DNA of 8,631 bases from Nitrospirota bacterium. GTDB taxonomy: Bacteria; Nitrospirota; CAKKRA01; 9FT-COMBO-42-15. The notes below the pieces were generated by a model. That model did no database searches and had not been told where the DNA came from. It worked only from the letters and a program-made list of their open reading frames with translations. Location of the stretch: the NCBI GenBank assembly GCA_016195585.1, contig JACPZJ010000049.1:1-8631 (forward strand), read 5' to 3'. Position numbers and translations under genes: made by a program. Positions 5,680-8,631 of the stretch are shown here, in pieces (the first letter of the stretch is position 1; each line of letters opens with the position of its first letter).

Positions 5680-7029
5680 TCATATTGCCTCATGCAGCGT
5701 TATATTAATTCTGAATTTCACCTTATTCTGCTCTGCCCCGATCTTTGCATCGCTGATTGCAACCTCTTTAAACATGCTGGACTTTAAAAGCGCCTCCTTA
5801 ATCTTGTCTGCTGCCTCAAAAGAGGTCGTCTCTCCAAAGAGCCTTATCTTATCACCTTCAAGATTAAATTCAAAGAGCAAAACCCTGTGCTCTGCCGGCA
5901 TCCTCTCAGTCACCTCTTTAAAGAGGTCAAGGGCAGTGACATCGCCCTTTACCCTGCCGCCGAGCAGCCTTAGCTTCTTCTTTGTCTCTGCCACAGCGGC
6001 CTTCATCTGCTGCCCCTCATTTACAATATTCTTTGCGTCAGGAAATGCCTCTTTAAAGGCCTTTCTTATCTCCTTTGCAACCCCCTGATACCTGCTCTCT
6101 ATTGTATAGTATTTCACAGAAAAATTTAATATAAGGAGAAAAACAGCTATCCCTGCAAGCAGGCTTGTATATCTTATCCTCTTTTTTAATTCCGCGTCCT
6201 TCCTTTTATACGCAAGCTCGCCCTTTCTCAGATTTATCTTAAATCCCTTCCCGTCTGCCTCCCTTAATGCAAGGCCGAGGGCCTTTGCATATTCACCATT
6301 ACCCTCTATTTTGATATCTGCGCCCTTAGAAAGGTCTATCCTTGCAGGCTCTATGCTGCAAAGCGCAAAGAGCTCCTTTTTAAGAATGGCATCCCTTTCT
6401 CCCTGCCCGTCGGGCAGACGGGTGCTGCCGCATATATAAATATTTTTTATCTCTTCCCTGTTGATTGCCTGATATATGTAAAGCGTATTACATGCCTCCC
6501 TCTCCCACCCCTCGCTTAAAGGGATATTTCTAAAAAATCTTATATCCCTTCCATGAAAGACAGCAAGGTCTGCATCCGCTGAGCCGATATGAATAACTGT
6601 GTATGTATCTTTTTGGTCAAGATAGCAGGCGGCAATGGCAGATATGGCAGAGGGTGTAATATCAATTGCCTTTGGATCAATACCATTTTCAATGAGTGTA
6701 TTCAGGTGCCCGCTTACCTTCTCCTTTTTTACTGCCACAAGGGCAATGGCTGTATCCTTTTCTGTCTTCTCAATAGCCTGATAATCTATCACAAGCTCAT
6801 CTGGCGAAAAGGGCAGGAGCTCCTCTGCCTCAAAGGATATGGCCTTTTCCATCTTTTTAATATCTGTAATGGGAAGCCTTATCCACCTGAATGAGATATC
6901 CCTGCCACTAAGATTCCCATTCTGCACAGGCACAGAAAAAAAACCTGCAACAGAGAATGTCCTCATCCCCTTCTGAAGCTCCACAACCCTGACAGCATCC
7001 TTATCTATATCAATTCCTGCGATCTTCAC
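5680..7029 (-). CDS. gspL: Type II secretion system protein GspL
   Basis: A 449-residue bitopic protein with a cytoplasmic actin-like (PilM-like) domain opening with KIAGIDIDKDAVRVVEL, continuing with FRWIRLPI, then SFEAEELLPFSPDELVIDYQ and YTVIHIGSADADLAVF. The INLRKGELAYKRK juxtamembrane motif sits near 265-277, a transmembrane helix at about 287-307, and a periplasmic coiled coil plus ferredoxin-like domain run to the end. GspL links GspE to GspM and the pseudopilus. I chose GTG at 7029: it overlaps the gspK stop as GTGA, has GGAGGAG immediately upstream, and gives the family's usual start. The ATG at 7077 would add 16 unlike residues inside gspK. Odd features: roughly 30 residues expected between VPVQNG and LSGRDISFR are absent, and a palindrome at 6403-6417 encodes RLPDGQ in a surface-type loop. 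Confidence 0.9.
   Translation of the reverse strand: MKIAGIDIDKDAVRVVELQKGMRTFSVAGFFSVPVQNGNLSGRDISFRWIRLPITDIKKMEKAISFEAEELLPFSPDELVIDYQAIEKTEKDTAIALVAVKKEKVSGHLNTLIENGIDPKAIDITPSAISAIAACYLDQKDTYTVIHIGSADADLAVFHGRDIRFFRNIPLSEGWEREACNTLYIYQAINREEIKNIYICGSTRLPDGQGERDAILKKELFALCSIEPARIDLSKGADIKIEGNGEYAKALGLALREADGKGFKINLRKGELAYKRKDAELKKRIRYTSLLAGIAVFLLILNFSVKYYTIESRYQGVAKEIRKAFKEAFPDAKNIVNEGQQMKAAVAETKKKLRLLGGRVKGDVTALDLFKEVTERMPAEHRVLLFEFNLEGDKIRLFGETTSFEAADKIKEALLKSSMFKEVAISDAKIGAEQNKVKFRINITLHEAI
6403..6417. repeat. In-gene palindrome within gspL
   Basis: CTGCCCG, one base, CGGGCAG: a 7-bp perfect stem within the coding region, with an overlapping alternative pairing CCCGT (6406-6410) / ACGGG (6418-6422). 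It encodes RLPDGQ on the minus strand, just after the ICGST strand of the actin-like domain. It keeps the frame and may be a small palindromic insertion. Confidence 0.5.
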
Positions 7030-7835
7030 TGACTCCTCCAGTAAAGCCTTGTAATCTCCGCCCCGCTCTTCCTCCATAAAACAGTCTCTATGGTGCTATC
7101 CACTTCATTCACTGTCCCTGTGGAGATGACAGAGTAGTGGTTGCTTTCAAATTTAATATCGCTTTGTATAACAGCATCACTGATGTCAACAACATTATTC
7201 TTTAAATCCGCCGCATCCTTAAAGCGATTCTTCTGCCTGTATTCAATTATCTTCTGGATAGTATATTCTGATATATTGAGGGATTGCAATACAATCTTAT
7301 CTGCTGTATTTATATTGATCTTCCCCGTCCCATCCCCATATACTGTGAGATGATTTTCTATCTTATCATAAACCTCATCTGTCATGCCTCTTGCAAGCCT
7401 CAGCTCTGAGACAAGGCTGTAAGACTCCCTTTCAAATATGCCATCAAGTAGATATGCGCCTATCCCCTTTATTTCAAACAGCCTATCAAGCCTCGCCCTT
7501 GCAGTTTTGTTTGTTGGTTTGACATCTTTAATATTTATCTTTGCAGATTCATCAAAGGCCTTTAAAGAAACTATGCCGTCGCCGACAGTAACAGGTGGAA
7601 GCATCTGATCAATGTCATCCGCCTTGCTCTTTGAGGCATTATCCTTTAGCATCCCTCCTATAAAATTCACGCCTGACTTTGCAAGGTAGTATGCCTTCTG
7701 CTTATCGCGGAAATTCCCGGCAGCAGAGAGATTCACCCTTGCAGAGTATGCAAACTCTACAATAAGGGCTGTAAGGAGCGTAACCACAAGGAGGGTGATT
7801 ATTAAAGCAACGCCCTTCTCGTCGCTTCGCTTCAT
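7026..7835 (-). CDS. gspK: Type II secretion minor pseudopilin GspK
   Basis: A 269-residue minor pseudopilin of the pseudopilus tip, which acts with GspI and GspJ. The N-terminus MKRSDEKG|VALIITLL is a short basic class III leader with predicted GspO cleavage after Gly8, followed by a 20-residue hydrophobic helix (VALIITLLVVTLLTALIVEF). As is usual for GspK, the Glu expected at +5 of other pseudopilins is missing. Later signatures fit: KAYYLAKSGVNF, SLVSELRLARGMT and the helix-hairpin-helix-like KININTADKIVLQSL...IIEYRQKNRFKDAADL. I prefer the ATG at 7835 over the TTG at 7868, because the extra 11 residues would be encoded by the terminal repeat of the inserted element. No Shine-Dalgarno sequence precedes either start. 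It overlaps gspL by 4 nt (GTGA). Confidence 0.93.
   Translation of the reverse strand: MKRSDEKGVALIITLLVVTLLTALIVEFAYSARVNLSAAGNFRDKQKAYYLAKSGVNFIGGMLKDNASKSKADDIDQMLPPVTVGDGIVSLKAFDESAKINIKDVKPTNKTARARLDRLFEIKGIGAYLLDGIFERESYSLVSELRLARGMTDEVYDKIENHLTVYGDGTGKININTADKIVLQSLNISEYTIQKIIEYRQKNRFKDAADLKNNVVDISDAVIQSDIKFESNHYSVISTGTVNEVDSTIETVLWRKSGAEITRLYWRSQ
7033..7039 (-). promoter_or_regulatory. Shine-Dalgarno site deciding the gspL start
   Basis: GGAGGAG on the minus strand, inside the last codons of gspK. Its GGAGG core is 5 nt from the GTG at 7029. No comparable site precedes the upstream ATG at 7077, so this motif fixes the GTG start and indicates translational coupling of gspL to gspK. 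Confidence 0.8.
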
Positions 7836-7869
7836 TGTAAAATGAAAATTGGAAATTTCAAATTTCAAA
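7834..7869. repeat. Left terminal inverted repeat of the gspJ-gspK element
   Basis: Reads ATTGTAAAATGAAAATTGG then continues as AT-rich AAATTTC repeats. 31 of 36 positions match the reverse complement of 8065-8100. Its outer edge overlaps the gspK start codon. Confidence 0.7.
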
Positions 7870-7870
7870 T

Positions 7871-8064
7871 TTATTTTCCCTTCTTTGCTGTAATAATTGA
7901 CTTAGCTATTATATTGTTTAACTGTTTTGTGAAGTTCCTGCGCTTAATAATTGATTGGCTATATGCCTCCCCGCTGCTGTTTTCCCAAGTTTTATTGAAA
8001 GCTTTACAATTTCAACACCATAATCTAATAACCTTTCTGAAATTTGGTTGGCTTTTTCTTCCAT
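7871..8064 (-). pseudogene. Remnant of four-helix-bundle protein (23S rRNA intervening-sequence / S23 family)
   Basis: An ATG at 8064 opens 48 codons ending at a TAA at 7918. The peptide's LLDYGVEIVKLSIKLGK and GRHIANQLLSAGTS match the first two helices of the four-helix-bundle proteins first found in 23S rRNA intervening sequences, where R-x-IANQLLRSGTS is the hallmark. Homologues are about 115-125 residues, so more than half is missing. In a different frame, shortly downstream, AKSIITAKKGK and a TAA at 7871-7873 resemble the family's C-terminus (KSI-x-TAK). I therefore read this as an internal deletion of roughly 60-70 codons with a frameshift. The family probably binds nucleic acid or forms pentamers; function is not settled. 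A 48-residue peptide could still be made, but the ribosome binding site is poor. Confidence 0.75.
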
Positions 8065-8100
8065 TTTAAAATTTCCAATTTCCAATCTTCAATTTACAAT
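8065..8100. repeat. Right terminal inverted repeat of the gspJ-gspK element
   Basis: On the minus strand it reads ATTGTAAATTGAAGATTGG and ends in TTTTAAA just before the ATG of the four-helix-bundle remnant. It is the inverted partner of 7834-7869, and its outer end lies 5 nt from the gspJ stop codon. Confidence 0.7.
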
Positions 8101-8105
8101 TTAAA

Positions 8106-8631
8106 TTACCTGTTCCCCATCGGCACATCAATAATTGTCTTAAATATCCTCTTTTTCTTATCAGCATCAAGGAGTACTATCTCAACCTCCACTGCCCTTG
8201 GAAGCCCCGTCGTGGGGCTCCTTGAGTCCCATGTGTCCTTCCACTTTGAGTTTGCGCTGTCAAAATAGCTGAACCTAAGTCCTGCTATCTCGTCAGTAAG
8301 CTCATAAACAGGCTCAATCCCTATTGTCTTTTTCTCTCTCCTGAAAAGAGAGAGCCTTTTCTCCTGTCTTTGATAATCGTAATCCTCTTTCAGATAGTAG
8401 CCTATCTCGTGTAAATCTGTTTCCTTTGCATCCTTTACCATCCTCAGATTAGAAAGGGATGTCAGGCTTAAGGAGTCCTGCGGCAGTTCCTTGTCCCTCT
8501 TTGAATCGCCAACAAATATTACATCCTTGCCTGTGAGATATGCGCTGTTTATGTCATCCATTAGTTTTAAAAATATTACCCTTGCTGTGCTGTTGATATC
8601 ATCCACTGCCTCTGCCCGTCTTATTCCGTCT
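8106..8631 (-). CDS. gspJ: Type II secretion minor pseudopilin GspJ (5' end outside window)
   Basis: The frame is open through the right edge; about 174 codons are visible, and the prepilin leader with its hydrophobic helix lies outside, so any start inside the window (such as the GTG at 8606) is not the real one. Visible GspJ features: an EIGYYLKEDYDYQRQEKRLSLFRRE strand pair, ELTDEIAGLRFSYFD, then a Trp-rich loop KWKDTWDS and LPRAVEVEIVL, the usual order in the GspJ C-terminal domain. GspJ sits below GspK in the pseudopilus tip complex with GspI. Oddities: DDINS occurs twice near the visible N-terminus (VDDINSTARVIFLKLMDDINS), and a 17-bp palindrome encodes SPTTGL just before the conserved LPRAV. 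The gene ends 5 nt before the inserted element. Confidence 0.87.
   Translation of the reverse strand, partial: DGIRRAEAVDDINSTARVIFLKLMDDINSAYLTGKDVIFVGDSKRDKELPQDSLSLTSLSNLRMVKDAKETDLHEIGYYLKEDYDYQRQEKRLSLFRREKKTIGIEPVYELTDEIAGLRFSYFDSANSKWKDTWDSRSPTTGLPRAVEVEIVLLDADKKKRIFKTIIDVPMGNR
8203..8219. repeat. In-gene palindrome within gspJ
   Basis: AGCCCC, GTCGT, GGGGCT: a 6-bp GC-rich stem inside the gspJ coding region, encoding SPTTGL on the minus strand between the Trp-rich loop and the conserved LPRAV. It is in frame and resembles the other CGTC-centred palindromes of the window. Confidence 0.45.

Larger units (their letters stand above)
7834..8100 (-). mobile_element. Non-autonomous element with terminal inverted repeats, carrying a decayed four-helix-bundle gene
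   Basis: A 267-bp AT-rich segment bounded by imperfect inverted repeats of 36 bp (7834-7869 against 8065-8100), 31/36 identical by hand alignment, each beginning ATTGTAAA. It fills the whole gap between gspJ and gspK: its right end lies 5 nt from the gspJ stop and its left end includes two bases of the gspK ATG. Inside lies a remnant of a four-helix-bundle (S23/IVP-like) gene on the minus strand. No transposase is encoded, and no clear target-site duplication is visible. Base composition is clearly more AT-rich than the flanking genes. That it is mobile is inference from the inverted repeats and cargo. Confidence 0.65.

Noticed and set aside
5443..5787. Plus-strand open frame of 114 codons spanning the REPIN-like element
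   Set aside because: It is antisense to gspM and gspL and reads through the palindromes; composition and lack of a ribosome binding site mark it as a shadow frame.
6920..6945. Frameshift at the run of eight T in gspL
   Set aside because: The frame is continuous on both sides of the run with family-like residues, so the apparent gap is an in-frame absence of residues, not a shift.
7029..7077. ATG at 7077 as the start of gspL
   Set aside because: It adds 16 residues unlike the family, has no ribosome binding site and lies inside gspK; the GTG at 7029 has GGAGGAG and gives the usual KIAGIDI start.
7842..8268. Two plus-strand open frames across the gspJ-gspK gap
   Set aside because: The hydrophobic peptides come from AT-rich terminal repeats and antisense gspJ; the minus strand instead carries a recognisable four-helix-bundle remnant.

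Overview
The window is a tightly packed, single-direction gene block. Every gene I can support lies on the minus strand, so transcription runs from position 8631 towards position 1. A type II secretion (T2SS, general secretory pathway) inner-membrane and pseudopilin cluster, diderm-type proteins, moderate to slightly low GC by eye and heavy use of ATA (Ile) and AGG (Arg) codons suggest a Gram-negative-type bacterium. It is plausibly an uncultivated Nitrospirota, Desulfobacterota or Schekmanbacteria-like lineage. That assignment is inference; no marker in the window fixes the phylum.

Layout in transcription order: gspJ (its N-terminus lies beyond the right edge); a 267-bp element with terminal inverted repeats carrying a decayed four-helix-bundle (23S rRNA intervening-sequence-like) gene; gspK; gspL; a 97-bp REPIN-like multi-hairpin element; gspM; gspN; rsmI (16S rRNA C1402 2'-O-methyltransferase); a membrane-anchored single-HKD phospholipase D-family nuclease; a short gap with a hairpin and a good sigma70-like promoter; a 594-residue HEAT-repeat protein; and an HD-GYP domain protein (its C-terminus lies beyond the left edge).

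GspJ and GspK belong to the pseudopilus tip. GspL and GspM form the inner-membrane platform that links the GspE ATPase to the pseudopilus, and GspN is an accessory bitopic protein. gspK/gspL, gspM/gspN and rsmI/PLD overlap, and gspN/rsmI are 2 nt apart, so the T2SS genes, rsmI and the nuclease look like one transcript. The HEAT and HD-GYP genes are a separate pair, 13 nt apart, probably with their own promoter. Their proteins share a homologous N-terminal domain, which suggests one regulatory module, with the HD-GYP half probably degrading cyclic di-GMP.

The most unusual features are the two non-autonomous elements that fill the only sizeable gaps in the T2SS operon. The gspJ-gspK element has about 36-bp terminal inverted repeats (31/36 identical), and the gspK start codon sits at its edge. 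The gspL-gspM element consists of two inverted palindromic ends around a perfect 24-bp palindrome. Its two ends differ by a compensatory base-pair swap, evidence in the sequence itself that the hairpins matter. No complete, clearly novel multi-gene system is visible.
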